From CAYMZZ01 sp047600605 (lineage in GTDB: Bacteria > Bacteroidota > Bacteroidia > Chitinophagales > Chitinophagaceae): a stretch of DNA of 64,000 nucleotides. This document shows positions 1 to 6,607 of the stretch, in pieces; position 1 is the first letter of the stretch, and each line of letters opens with the position of its first letter. Made by a program: the position numbers and the translations under genes. Location: the NCBI GenBank assembly GCA_047600605.1, contig JASGKK010000001.1:496001-560000 (forward strand). The letters run 5' to 3'. The notes under the pieces were generated by a model that saw only the letters and a list, made by a program, of their open reading frames with translations, made no database searches and was not told where the DNA came from.

Positions 1-676
1 GCGCCGGAGCAGCGGCATCATTCAGATGCCAGAAGCCAATCTTGTGTTTGCGGGCATACAGCCATATGGCAATTGCAGCACAGATAAGACCGCCATAAAA
101 AGTAAGACCTGCCGGTGAAAACAGATAGGAAGAAGGATTTTTCAGAAAATCACTCCAGTTTTCAAAAATGTCAAAAAGCTTGGCACCAGCCAGCCCGAAT
201 ATCAATGCCAGTATGGTCATTTCCCCTACCCTGTCCTGTGGCCAGATCCGCACAGTCCGTTTTTCGGGTTTAGTCAGCTTCTGTTTATTCTTATCATACC
301 ATTTCAGTCCTGCAAATAATAAACCGAGCCCGATACCTGCCGGCCAGCTTCCGATACCGGAAAAAATAAAGCTTTGCGGATCTTCTGTGGCTGAATTGTC
401 CATGATGAACAGCCCGATAATCTTATACCCCAACAAAAAACCAAGCAGGAAATTAAGAATAAGCTCCACTGCTGTAGCGGGCTGGCCCACCATCATCTGC
501 ATTTCAGTCGGCTGCAACAAACCCTGACTGCTTTTCCGTTTCAACTCGGCGGAGAGCACCAGCGCTGCCAGGATAAAGGAGATGGCCACAAAGAAACCAA
601 ACGAATTCACAAAACGGAGCACTTTCCATTCTACACCAAACAGATCATGGAAAGCAAAATATAGGTTGGGATACAT
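1..676 (-). CDS. lgt: Prolipoprotein diacylglyceryl transferase (partial, 3' end outside window)
   Basis: Translating the minus strand from ATG at 676-674 gives 225 codons without a stop, running off the left edge. The product starts MYPNLYFAFHDLFGVEW and is a multi-pass membrane protein with several hydrophobic segments. It carries the LTFYGGLI segment, which matches the (H/Y)GG region of Lgt, and the extended loop typical of Bacteroidota Lgt proteins. Lgt moves diacylglycerol from phosphatidylglycerol to the lipobox cysteine of prelipoproteins in the inner membrane, the first step of lipoprotein maturation. Several proteins in this window have lipoboxes and would be substrates. The C-terminal part is missing only because the window ends. 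The next gene on this strand is the bacilliredoxin, with a terminator hairpin between them. Confidence rests on overall resemblance and the YGG motif. Confidence 0.85.
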   Translation of the reverse strand, partial: MYPNLYFAFHDLFGVEWKVLRFVNSFGFFVAISFILAALVLSAELKRKSSQGLLQPTEMQMMVGQPATAVELILNFLLGFLLGYKIIGLFIMDNSATEDPQSFIFSGIGSWPAGIGLGLLFAGLKWYDKNKQKLTKPEKRTVRIWPQDRVGEMTILALIFGLAGAKLFDIFENWSDFLKNPSSYLFSPAGLTFYGGLICAAIAIWLYARKHKIGFWHLNDAAAPA

Positions 677-736
677 GGACCAATGGTTGTTTTAAGCTGG
701 CGAATATACAATCGAAAATCAGGATGTGGTAAAATA

Positions 737-767
737 AAAAATACCCTCCGGAATGGAAGGTATTTTT
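737..767 (-). terminator. Intrinsic terminator after bacilliredoxin gene
   Basis: Arms AAAAATACC (737-745) and GGTATTTTT (759-767), extended inward by CTCC/GGAA with one mismatch, form a stem flanked by A and T runs. Read on the minus strand it ends in a T-rich tract just past the stop at 790. It separates the bacilliredoxin gene from lgt. Confidence 0.7.
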
Positions 768-789
768 ATATAAATGATCTGTATGCTCC

Positions 790-1209
790 TTAATTGGTGC
801 AATGTTCTTCAAATGCACCGATCAGATTGTGTGCAATCATCTGTGCAGGACGACCTTCGATCTGATGACGTTCGATAAAATGAACCAGTTCGCCATTTTT
901 GAAAAGAGCGATAGCAGGTGAAGAAGGAGGATAAGGAAGCAGGTGCTCACGCAGACGTGATACAGCCTCAATATCAAAACCGGCAAAAGTAGTGGTCAGA
1001 AAAGTGGGCTTTTGTTTGGCATTAAATACCGCCATCAATACACCCGGACGGGCACTACCGGCCGAACAGCCGCATACGGAATTGATCATTACCAGGGTTG
1101 TTCCTTCTTTTTTAAGTTGGTTGTCAACGTCTTCTGAAGTAAGTAATTCAGAAAAACCGTTGTCGGTCAGTTCCTCTTTCATAGGAACCACTATTTCCTG
1201 TGGATACAT
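790..1209 (-). CDS. BrxA/BrxB family bacilliredoxin (DUF1094)
   Basis: 139 residues, close to full length for the YphP/YqiW (BrxA/BrxB) family. These thioredoxin-fold proteins remove bacillithiol from mixed disulfides. The active-site CGC motif is seen in NSVCGCSAGSARPG (about residues 43-56). The later cis-Pro region SSPAIALFKNGELVHFIERHQIEGR is also typical. The start at 1209 fits family members, which begin MYPxEIVxPMKxEL. The gene is monocistronic, with a hairpin terminator downstream. Bacteroidota make bacillithiol, so the redox role fits, but the target proteins cannot be told from sequence. Confidence 0.93.
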   Translation of the reverse strand: MYPQEIVVPMKEELTDNGFSELLTSEDVDNQLKKEGTTLVMINSVCGCSAGSARPGVLMAVFNAKQKPTFLTTTFAGFDIEAVSRLREHLLPYPPSSPAIALFKNGELVHFIERHQIEGRPAQMIAHNLIGAFEEHCTN

Positions 1210-1431
1210 ATTTTATGTGTTTAAGAATGCAACGCGAAATTACTGAAAAAGTTGAGCGGTTTTGCGAAAATGACATTATGGCCTATTTCATGCGCATGAT
1301 AAGACGTTTTGGCATTTATTTAATTTGTTTTAGTCGCAAATGACAGCAAAAAGAGGGGTTTTGGCAGCTGGTACATGGTTTGAAAAGAGGTGAATGTACT
1401 TAAGCATTTAAAAACATTAAATAACAGGACT

Positions 1432-1887
1432 ATGACAATGGTAAAATTCAACCGCCGCCCCTTTGATGGAGGCTTTAACAATTTGTTTGATGACTTTTTT
1501 GCCGGCTTACCCGTCTATCAGAAAAATAACGGTCAGCAGGCGAATGGGTTCGCTCCGGTAAACATTAAGGAAACCGAAAGCACTTATTCAGTGGAGCTGG
1601 TGGCACCGGGTTTTGACAAAGGAGATTTTAAAGTAACTGTAGAAGATAATGTACTGACAATCTCCGCCCAGCATCAGAGTGAAGAGAAAAAGGAAGAAAC
1701 CGTAGAAAACAAGACCCGTGAATTGCGCCGTGAGTATGCATACAGGTCTGTGAAAAGATCTTTCACACTCGACGAAAAAATTGATACAGCTGGTATCGAA
1801 GCCAAATACACAAATGGTGTACTGGCATTAAACCTTCCGAAGAAAGCGGAAGTCAAACAGACAGCAAAAGAAATCAGTATTCAGTAA
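1432..1887 (+). CDS. Hsp20/alpha-crystallin small heat shock protein
   Basis: ATP-independent holdase chaperone that binds unfolding proteins in the cytoplasm. From ATG 1432 the product is 151 residues (MTMVKFNRRPFDGGFNNLFDDFF...). The alpha-crystallin domain runs from about residue 42 (VNIKETESTYSVELVAPGF) to the end. The hallmark GVLALNLPKK matches the conserved GVLxLxLPK, and a C-terminal I-x-I-type tail is seen (KEISIQ). The frame is open from 1390, but the extra MNVLKHLKTLNNR does not look like the family, so 1432 is preferred; 1438 is possible. A strong hairpin terminator follows. No clear heat-shock promoter element was found in the 220 bp upstream. Confidence 0.93.
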   Translation: MTMVKFNRRPFDGGFNNLFDDFFAGLPVYQKNNGQQANGFAPVNIKETESTYSVELVAPGFDKGDFKVTVEDNVLTISAQHQSEEKKEETVENKTRELRREYAYRSVKRSFTLDEKIDTAGIEAKYTNGVLALNLPKKAEVKQTAKEISIQ

Positions 1888-1933
1888 ACGAATTATAACA
1901 GTCTTTCTCATAAGCAGTTGGTTTTGGTTTACA

Positions 1934-1962
1934 CCCTGTCGTTTCCACGACGGGGTTTTTTA
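1934..1962 (+). terminator. Intrinsic terminator of the hsp20 gene
   Basis: CCCTGTCGT (1934-1942) pairs with ACGACGGGG (1947-1955) with one G-T wobble and a 4-base loop, followed directly by a T run (1956-1961). It lies about 50 bp after the hsp20 stop. Confidence 0.85.
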
Positions 1963-2036
1963 TTCCAACCCTTTTTGGTTCAGCTGCTTTGCAGAAAATG
2001 AGGTATTTTAGCGGACTTTTTACCAACCCCAAAAAC

Positions 2037-3311
2037 ATGTTCAGAAAGATCTTGGCTCTTGTTGTGGTAGTAGTGTTGGCAGCCTGTACTGTACAGGCAC
2101 AGGAAGTAACGAAAGATACTATTCCTCCTGTTGCTCCTGTCACTCCTCCTGTGGTTATTGATAGCACACTCCGGATTATTAATCTGAATCCCTATATCAC
2201 GCTGCATGTAGACTCAGTGCTCAATTACCAGCTGGCTATTAATAAAGATGAGAGCAAATATTACTGGTACCTCAAAAACTCACCGGTAGGGCTTAAGATC
2301 AATAAAGATAACGGCACGCTGACGTTTAAACCCGATAAGGCATTTTTTATGTCGGGCAAACTGAAATATGATGTGGAGTATTCGGTAAAACTGGGTGTGC
2401 AGAATCTGACCGACCCCAAAGAACATGTGGATACCAGTTTTACCCTGGTTTTTTATAATACAGATATCATCATGCCCAAAGTAAAACCATCGGTTGCCGG
2501 CACCCTGGTTGTGGAAGAAGGAGAAATGGTATCATTTAAAGTACAGTGCGAAGCCGGTAATTTCCCGATTGAAGACATCCTGTTTGCCAGCAATATACCT
2601 ATTCATGATTACAAGCTGGTAAAACAATGCGACGATGATTTTGTATGGGTTCCCCCGTTTGATTTTGTAAAAGAAACAGATTCTGCAAAAGTCAAAGTAC
2701 TTAACCTGAGCTTTATAGGTTCATCGCGGTTTAAAGTACGCGATACAGCTTATGTAAGGATTGTGGTAAAGGATGCGCTCAACTATCCGCAGGCTAAAAA
2801 GGAATATGATCTGGTGGTCAGTAATATCAAGACATATGTAAATCAGCTGAAGTATTCATTTCTCATGATTGATAAAGGGCTGCGGAAAACCAAAGGTACC
2901 CGCACAACATTTGACCTCACCTCTGCCTCTGCAGCCTTATCAGGAACCATCCTGTCGACTGCCGGAGGAGAATCTTCTCAAACGGCCGGTAAGATCCTGC
3001 CCAGCGTGGGTATAGCACTTGTGCCGGTAAAAGAAGCGACCGCTCCCAATAAAAGTGTAGAACAAAACCAGGCATCACTGATCCGCAACTCTATCAAGCG
3101 GCTTAACTACATGCTTTTTGATTATGCACTGATCGGCGAAAAAGATCCTGCTATTGTTACGAAAACCAATAAACTCAAAGATGAACTCAAGCAGAGCCAG
3201 ATGCAATTGATTGATATTCCTCTTGAGATCACCAATAATATGTCAGAAGCTGAGCTAAACGCTTACTTCGAAAATCCCAAGGTTAATAAAAAATACCGGC
3301 TTAAGCGTTAA
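2037..3311 (+). CDS. Putative secreted lipoprotein with cadherin/Ig-like segments, function unknown
   Basis: The frame opens at 1989, but ATG 2037 gives a clean signal sequence, MFRKILALVVVVVLAACTVQAQ, with a possible lipobox (LAAC). The mature protein is about 400 residues. Residues about 40-125 (YYWYLKNSPVGLKINKDNGTLTFKP...) resemble the cadherin-like or putative-Ig fold seen in Bacteroidota surface proteins, and a second beta-rich segment follows (VVEEGEMVSFKVQCEAG). The C-terminal third is more helical, with paired Asn/Lys-rich stretches. I recognise no enzyme motif. Its stop at 3311 is 5 bp from the restored end of the convergent NTF2-like gene. Probably periplasmic or at the cell surface; the role is unknown. 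Confidence 0.75.
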   Translation: MFRKILALVVVVVLAACTVQAQEVTKDTIPPVAPVTPPVVIDSTLRIINLNPYITLHVDSVLNYQLAINKDESKYYWYLKNSPVGLKINKDNGTLTFKPDKAFFMSGKLKYDVEYSVKLGVQNLTDPKEHVDTSFTLVFYNTDIIMPKVKPSVAGTLVVEEGEMVSFKVQCEAGNFPIEDILFASNIPIHDYKLVKQCDDDFVWVPPFDFVKETDSAKVKVLNLSFIGSSRFKVRDTAYVRIVVKDALNYPQAKKEYDLVVSNIKTYVNQLKYSFLMIDKGLRKTKGTRTTFDLTSASAALSGTILSTAGGESSQTAGKILPSVGIALVPVKEATAPNKSVEQNQASLIRNSIKRLNYMLFDYALIGEKDPAIVTKTNKLKDELKQSQMQLIDIPLEITNNMSEAELNAYFENPKVNKKYRLKR

Positions 3312-3773
3312 TACGGTTAAGGCTTGCAACCGGCTTTGCGTCGTGTATCGATCAGGTACTGGATTTTCCATGATCCATTCAATACGCACGAGCTGAAAGG
3401 AATTTACACCGCAATGGCTGAACTGGCCATTGTAGAAAAAGTTGTAAGGCGTCCATACGATCGCAAGGGGACCATCTATCCGGATGGTTTCAAAACTGAT
3501 CCTTTCATCGGCCGCTCCCTTCTTCAGTTTGCTTATTGAACTGGCAAATTCACTTACCTGTTCATTTACGATAATTGTTTTTCCTTCTTTGGTGCGGCTG
3601 AATGTCTGCAGGACGGCGCTATCTGCAAAAGCGCCCTGTATCAGCGATGCATCCGACTCCAGCATGCCTTTAAAAAGCGAATTGACCACGGCTTTTACCG
3701 AATCTTCGGCTGTCTGGGCCATTCCCTGGTGCACGATAAATAAAGCTGTTAAGATTGTGAAAAAACGGCGCAT
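3255..3773 (-). CDS. Secreted NTF2/SnoaL-like protein, apparent C-terminal frameshift
   Basis: Signal peptide MRRFFTILTALFIVHQGMAQ, then an NTF2-like fold (AEDSVKAVVNSLFKGMLESDASLIQGAFADSAVL...), a small alpha+beta domain family (DUF4440/SnoaL-like) of varied function. The frame as given runs 172 codons to 3255 and overlaps the convergent gene by 57 bp. After Ile131 the product stops resembling the family. The +1 frame from 3379 reads NGSWKIQYLIDTRRKAGC and stops at 3317. That is the expected NTF2-like end strand, and a similar stretch occurs in this window in the M61 peptidase tail (INSIELIRENGRWWIMSITW). With one base skipped the protein is 151 residues and no longer overlaps its neighbour. 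Whether this is a real mutation or a sequencing or assembly error cannot be told here. Confidence 0.8.
   Translation of the reverse strand: MRRFFTILTALFIVHQGMAQTAEDSVKAVVNSLFKGMLESDASLIQGAFADSAVLQTFSRTKEGKTIIVNEQVSEFASSISKLKKGAADERISFETIRIDGPLAIVWTPYNFFYNGQFSHCGVNSFQLVRIEWIMENPVPDRYTTQSRLQALTVLTLKPVFFINLGIFEVSV
3376..3382 (-). other. Probable frameshift site in the NTF2-like gene
   Basis: On the minus strand the sequence reads CGT ATT G AAT GGA TCA TGG AAA. Skipping the single G at 3380 turns VRIEWIMENP into VRINGSWKIQ, which matches the family. The insertion of one base, or loss of two, is placed within a few bases of 3380. Confidence 0.75.
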
Positions 3774-3834
3774 ATTAACAAGGTTTAAGACTTTTTGGAA
3801 AACTCATTGCCGTCCTAATATAAACGCATTAACT

Positions 3835-4155
3835 ATGAATAGACTCAAAATTGTACAAGCGGTTTTATTGCTGGCAGCAGTGGTTATATTCAGCAGCTGC
3901 AGCTCTGGACGACAGTACCGGTCTTATCCCCCACCTCCGCCTGGCCATACCAGCGTATCCCTGATCATCAGCAGCAACCCTGGTCTGGTGATCAGCCGCT
4001 ACTCAGATGGCCGCTATTATTACCGGGCTCCGGGCGGTTATGTTTACTGGAGAGGATACGGTAATCGTTACTACCTCGATCGCAGGTATGTAAACAGATC
4101 GTACCATAGCCACCGGCAATACCGTGACTGGAACCGGCATTACCGCCGCAGATAG
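3835..4155 (+). CDS. Small Tyr/Arg-rich lipoprotein, function unknown
   Basis: The open frame begins at 3484, but residues before ATG 3835 are antisense to the NTF2-like gene. From 3835 the product is 106 residues. It has an N-terminal signal ending in a lipobox (VVIFSSC, Cys about residue 22), then a Pro run and a strongly basic, Tyr-rich tail (YRAPGGYVYWRGYGNRYY, ending NRHYRRR). It is likely an outer-membrane or periplasmic lipoprotein. The YYY/RGYG composition is common in short Bacteroidota envelope proteins without known function. A 22-bp perfect hairpin follows, shared with the convergent arginine decarboxylase gene. Confidence 0.75.
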   Translation: MNRLKIVQAVLLLAAVVIFSSCSSGRQYRSYPPPPPGHTSVSLIISSNPGLVISRYSDGRYYYRAPGGYVYWRGYGNRYYLDRRYVNRSYHSHRQYRDWNRHYRRR

Positions 4156-4176
4156 AAATAGTAAATGCAGTTTACC

Positions 4177-4229
4177 ATAAAAGAACAAGTCCTTTATACC
4201 TGTCTGATATAAAGGACTTGTTCTTTTAT
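4177..4229. terminator. Bidirectional intrinsic terminator
   Basis: A perfect 22-bp inverted repeat (4177-4198 and 4208-4229) around a 9-base loop. The arm core is AAGAACAAGTCCTTTATA. Outer A/T runs give a T tract on both strands. It sits between the convergent small lipoprotein gene and the arginine decarboxylase gene and likely serves both. Confidence 0.9.
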
Positions 4230-4247
4230 AGCGCCTGGAGCAAATGT

Positions 4248-5675
4248 TTACATATACCCCAGTATCTTCAGCATGCTTTGAGCTGTTTGTTCGCGGGCAT
4301 ACAACCAGTCTACCAGCTTCCCATTCTTGTCATGTCCCACAATCACGTGTTTCGGTGAAGGAATGAGGCAGTGTTTAATGCCTCCGTATCCACTGATCTG
4401 ATCCTGGTAGGCGCCGGTATGGAAGAAACCGACATACAGCGGTTCACCATTATTTATTTTGGGCAAAAACACTTCATTGATATGTTCTTCCGAGTCGTAG
4501 TAATCGTGGCTGTCGCAGGTGATACCCCCCAGTACGACCCGCTGATACTCCTGGTCCCATTTATTGATGGGCAGCATCAGGAATTTTTCGCCGATACCCC
4601 AGGTATCGGGAAGTGTAGTGATAAATGAAGAGTCGATCATATACCAGTTCTCACGGTCGTTCTGTACTTTTTCACCAATCACGCTGTATATATGTGCCAT
4701 GCTCTCCCCTACAGTGAAGCTGCCAAACTCTGTGAAGATATTGGGCATGGGCACTTTGGCTTTTTTGCAGGCCGATTTGATATTGCCTACAATCTCATTG
4801 ATCATAAACTGGTAGTCGTACTCAAAGCCCAGTGAGTGCTTGATGGGAAAGCCGCCGCCGATATTGATGGAATCCAGTTCGGGACAGATCTTTTTGAGCT
4901 GACAGTACAGGTTAATGATCTTATTAAGTTCACTCCAGTAATAAATATCATCCTTAATGCCTTTGTTGAGGAAGATATGGAGCATTTTGAGCTGAAATTT
5001 GCTTTCATATCCTTCAATCCGGTCTACATAAAACTCCAGGATATCTTTGGCACGAATACCCAGGCGGGAAGTATAAAAGGGAAAGTTAGGCTCCTCTTCT
5101 GCTGCCACACGGATGCCGAGTTTGAACGGTACTTTAACCGTTTTGGCATATTCCCTCAACTCTTCCTTATTGTCCAGTACGGGTATCACATTCTGGAAGC
5201 CTGAGTTGAGCAGACTGGCGATGCGCCGGGTATATGCTTTTTGTTTAAAGCCATTGCAAATGATATGGATATCCTTGTTGATCTTCTTTTTCTCATAGAG
5301 TTTTTTGATGATCTCGATATCATATGCATAGGAAGTCTCCAGATGAATCTCATGCTTGAGGGCCTCTTCCACTACAAAACTGAAATGGGAGCTCTTGGTA
5401 CAATAGCAATAGAAATACTTGCCTTCGTATTTGTGCCTTTTAAAGGCATTGGCAAACATGGTTTTTGCTTTTTTGATCTGCATGCCGATCTTGGGCAGGT
5501 AGGTCAGTTTAAGCGGGGTGCCATACTTGTCGATAAGAGCTTTAATGTCGAGGCCGTTGTACTGGAGATAGCCGTCCTTTACGTCGAAGCCTTCCTGGGG
5601 GAAATTAAATGTCTGCTTGACGAGGTCGTTGTAGGTATTGTTCATTGAGCGCGAAAAAGGCTGTTCAGTGGACAA
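4248..5675 (-). CDS. Arginine decarboxylase, PLP-dependent fold type III (Bacteroidota short form)
   Basis: Converts arginine to agmatine, the entry to polyamine synthesis, in the cytoplasm. 475 residues, like the roughly 465-residue enzyme of Flavobacteriia and Chitinophagia and unlike the 650-residue E. coli SpeA. It has an alanine racemase-type N-terminal barrel: YFYCYCTKSSHF holds the PLP lysine (about residue 94), EEEPNFPFYTSRLGI and SINIGGGFPI are cofactor and substrate segments, and TEFGSFTVGES follows. The C-terminal domain has GGITCDSHDYYDSE with the partner-subunit catalytic Cys. Start 5675 or the internal Met at 5645 (MNNTYNDL) are both possible. The substrate is inferred from likeness to annotated arginine decarboxylases; carboxynorspermidine decarboxylase is a less likely alternative. 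Confidence 0.88.
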   Translation of the reverse strand: MSTEQPFSRSMNNTYNDLVKQTFNFPQEGFDVKDGYLQYNGLDIKALIDKYGTPLKLTYLPKIGMQIKKAKTMFANAFKRHKYEGKYFYCYCTKSSHFSFVVEEALKHEIHLETSYAYDIEIIKKLYEKKKINKDIHIICNGFKQKAYTRRIASLLNSGFQNVIPVLDNKEELREYAKTVKVPFKLGIRVAAEEEPNFPFYTSRLGIRAKDILEFYVDRIEGYESKFQLKMLHIFLNKGIKDDIYYWSELNKIINLYCQLKKICPELDSINIGGGFPIKHSLGFEYDYQFMINEIVGNIKSACKKAKVPMPNIFTEFGSFTVGESMAHIYSVIGEKVQNDRENWYMIDSSFITTLPDTWGIGEKFLMLPINKWDQEYQRVVLGGITCDSHDYYDSEEHINEVFLPKINNGEPLYVGFFHTGAYQDQISGYGGIKHCLIPSPKHVIVGHDKNGKLVDWLYAREQTAQSMLKILGYM

Positions 5676-5743
5676 AAATGATTTAACGGGACAAAAGTAA
5701 AATTTTGATAAATATCCCGGGCAAAATTATTTTCCTGAAAGAA

Positions 5744-5769
5744 GAATGCCCCGGCTGAGCGGGGCATTC
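5744..5769 (-). terminator. Intrinsic terminator of rpmI-rplT
   Basis: GAATGCCCCG (5744-5753) and CGGGGCATTC (5760-5769) form a perfect 10-bp stem with a 6-base loop. On the minus strand it is followed by a T-rich stretch. It lies 25 bp past the rplT stop. Confidence 0.85.
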
Positions 5770-5793
5770 AGTATTAATAAGAACGGTCGTGTC

Positions 5794-6138
5794 TTATTTT
5801 ACAGAATCAACCAGCGACTTGAACGTCTCCGGATTGTTCATTGCCAGGTCGGCCAGTACTTTACGATCCAGCTCGATACCTTTTTTCTGAAGTTTGTTGA
5901 TGAACTCAGAGTAGGTCAGGCCTTCTGCACGTACAGCAGCGTTGATACGGGCGATCCACAGGCTGCGGTATTCTCTTTTCTTCAGTTTACGACCTACATA
6001 CATATAGGTCATACCTTTTTCTACTACGTTTTTGGCAACCGTCAATACGTTTTTACGTTTGCCGTAGAAGCCTTTGGCTTGTTTTAATATTTTTTTTCTG
6101 CGTGCTTTGGAAGCAACTGCATTTTTTGAACGAGGCAT
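5794..6138 (-). CDS. rplT: 50S ribosomal protein L20
   Basis: 114 residues, the normal length for bL20, beginning MPRSKNAVASKARRKKILKQAKGF. The basic N-terminal helix binds 23S rRNA, and the C-terminal globular domain (NNPETFKSLVDSVK) is typical. It is an early 50S assembly protein. In many bacteria it represses its own operon by binding the leader or the rpmI-rplT mRNA; no L20-binding pseudoknot was identified by eye here. It lies 59 bp downstream of rpmI on the same strand and ends just before a strong terminator. Confidence 0.98.
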   Translation of the reverse strand: MPRSKNAVASKARRKKILKQAKGFYGKRKNVLTVAKNVVEKGMTYMYVGRKLKKREYRSLWIARINAAVRAEGLTYSEFINKLQKKGIELDRKVLADLAMNNPETFKSLVDSVK

Positions 6139-6197
6139 TTCTTAAAGAGTTTAAAGTGTTGAATGTTTTGTCTTCACCAGTCAAAGCGGGGCTATGA

Positions 6198-6395
6198 CTA
6201 TTTGAGGCGCAGCAGGCGTTTTACAAAATCCATATTGGGTTTTGCAACCAGGCCGTCGATACGCATATTGCGTTTGCGCTTTTTGGATTTTTTGGTGAGG
6301 ATGTGACGTTTGAAACTCTTCTGGTGAGTGATCTTGCCGGTGCCGGTTACTTTAAATCTTTTTTTGGCACTGGAGTTAGTCTTTACTTTAGGCAT
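6198..6395 (-). CDS. rpmI: 50S ribosomal protein L35
   Basis: 65 residues from MPKVKTNSSAKKRFKVTGTGKI, the standard bL35 start. The longer open frame to 6479 adds 28 unrelated residues and is rejected. It is highly basic, with the conserved HILTKKSKKRKRNMR segment. It is co-transcribed with rplT. Unlike the classic thrS-infC-rpmI-rplT operon, a metalloprotease gene with its own terminator lies upstream, so rpmI needs a promoter in about 6396-6557. Confidence 0.97.
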   Translation of the reverse strand: MPKVKTNSSAKKRFKVTGTGKITHQKSFKRHILTKKSKKRKRNMRIDGLVAKPNMDFVKRLLRLK

Positions 6396-6557
6396 TTTAC
6401 CCAGTATTGTAATGAAACCCTTGAGGCGATCCGCACTGGCGAATACTTGTGGAGCCTCTTCAGGCAATAATGCCGGCAATAATAGCCGGCTCCGAAATTT
6501 CTTTCGGGCTGCAAAGATAGGATACTGTTACTGATTCACAAAGAGTTGCTTAATAAA

Positions 6558-6580
6558 AATGGGGGCCATCGGCCCCCATT
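6558..6580 (-). terminator. Strong intrinsic terminator after the metalloprotease gene
   Basis: AATGGGGGCC (6558-6567) and GGCCCCCATT (6571-6580) make a perfect GC-rich 10-bp stem with a 3-base loop. On the minus strand it is followed by TTTTTATTA. It isolates the metalloprotease gene from rpmI. Confidence 0.93.
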
Positions 6581-6607
6581 CTCCAGTATAATTTACCGAA
6601 TCGCTTG

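Noticed and set aside
3484..3834. N-terminal part of the long frame leading into the small Tyr/Arg-rich lipoprotein
   Set aside because: It is antisense to the NTF2-like gene; ATG 3835 starts a normal signal peptide with a lipobox.
6396..6479. Extended L35 start
   Set aside because: The 28 extra residues are unlike any L35; MPKVKTNSSAKKR is the universal start.
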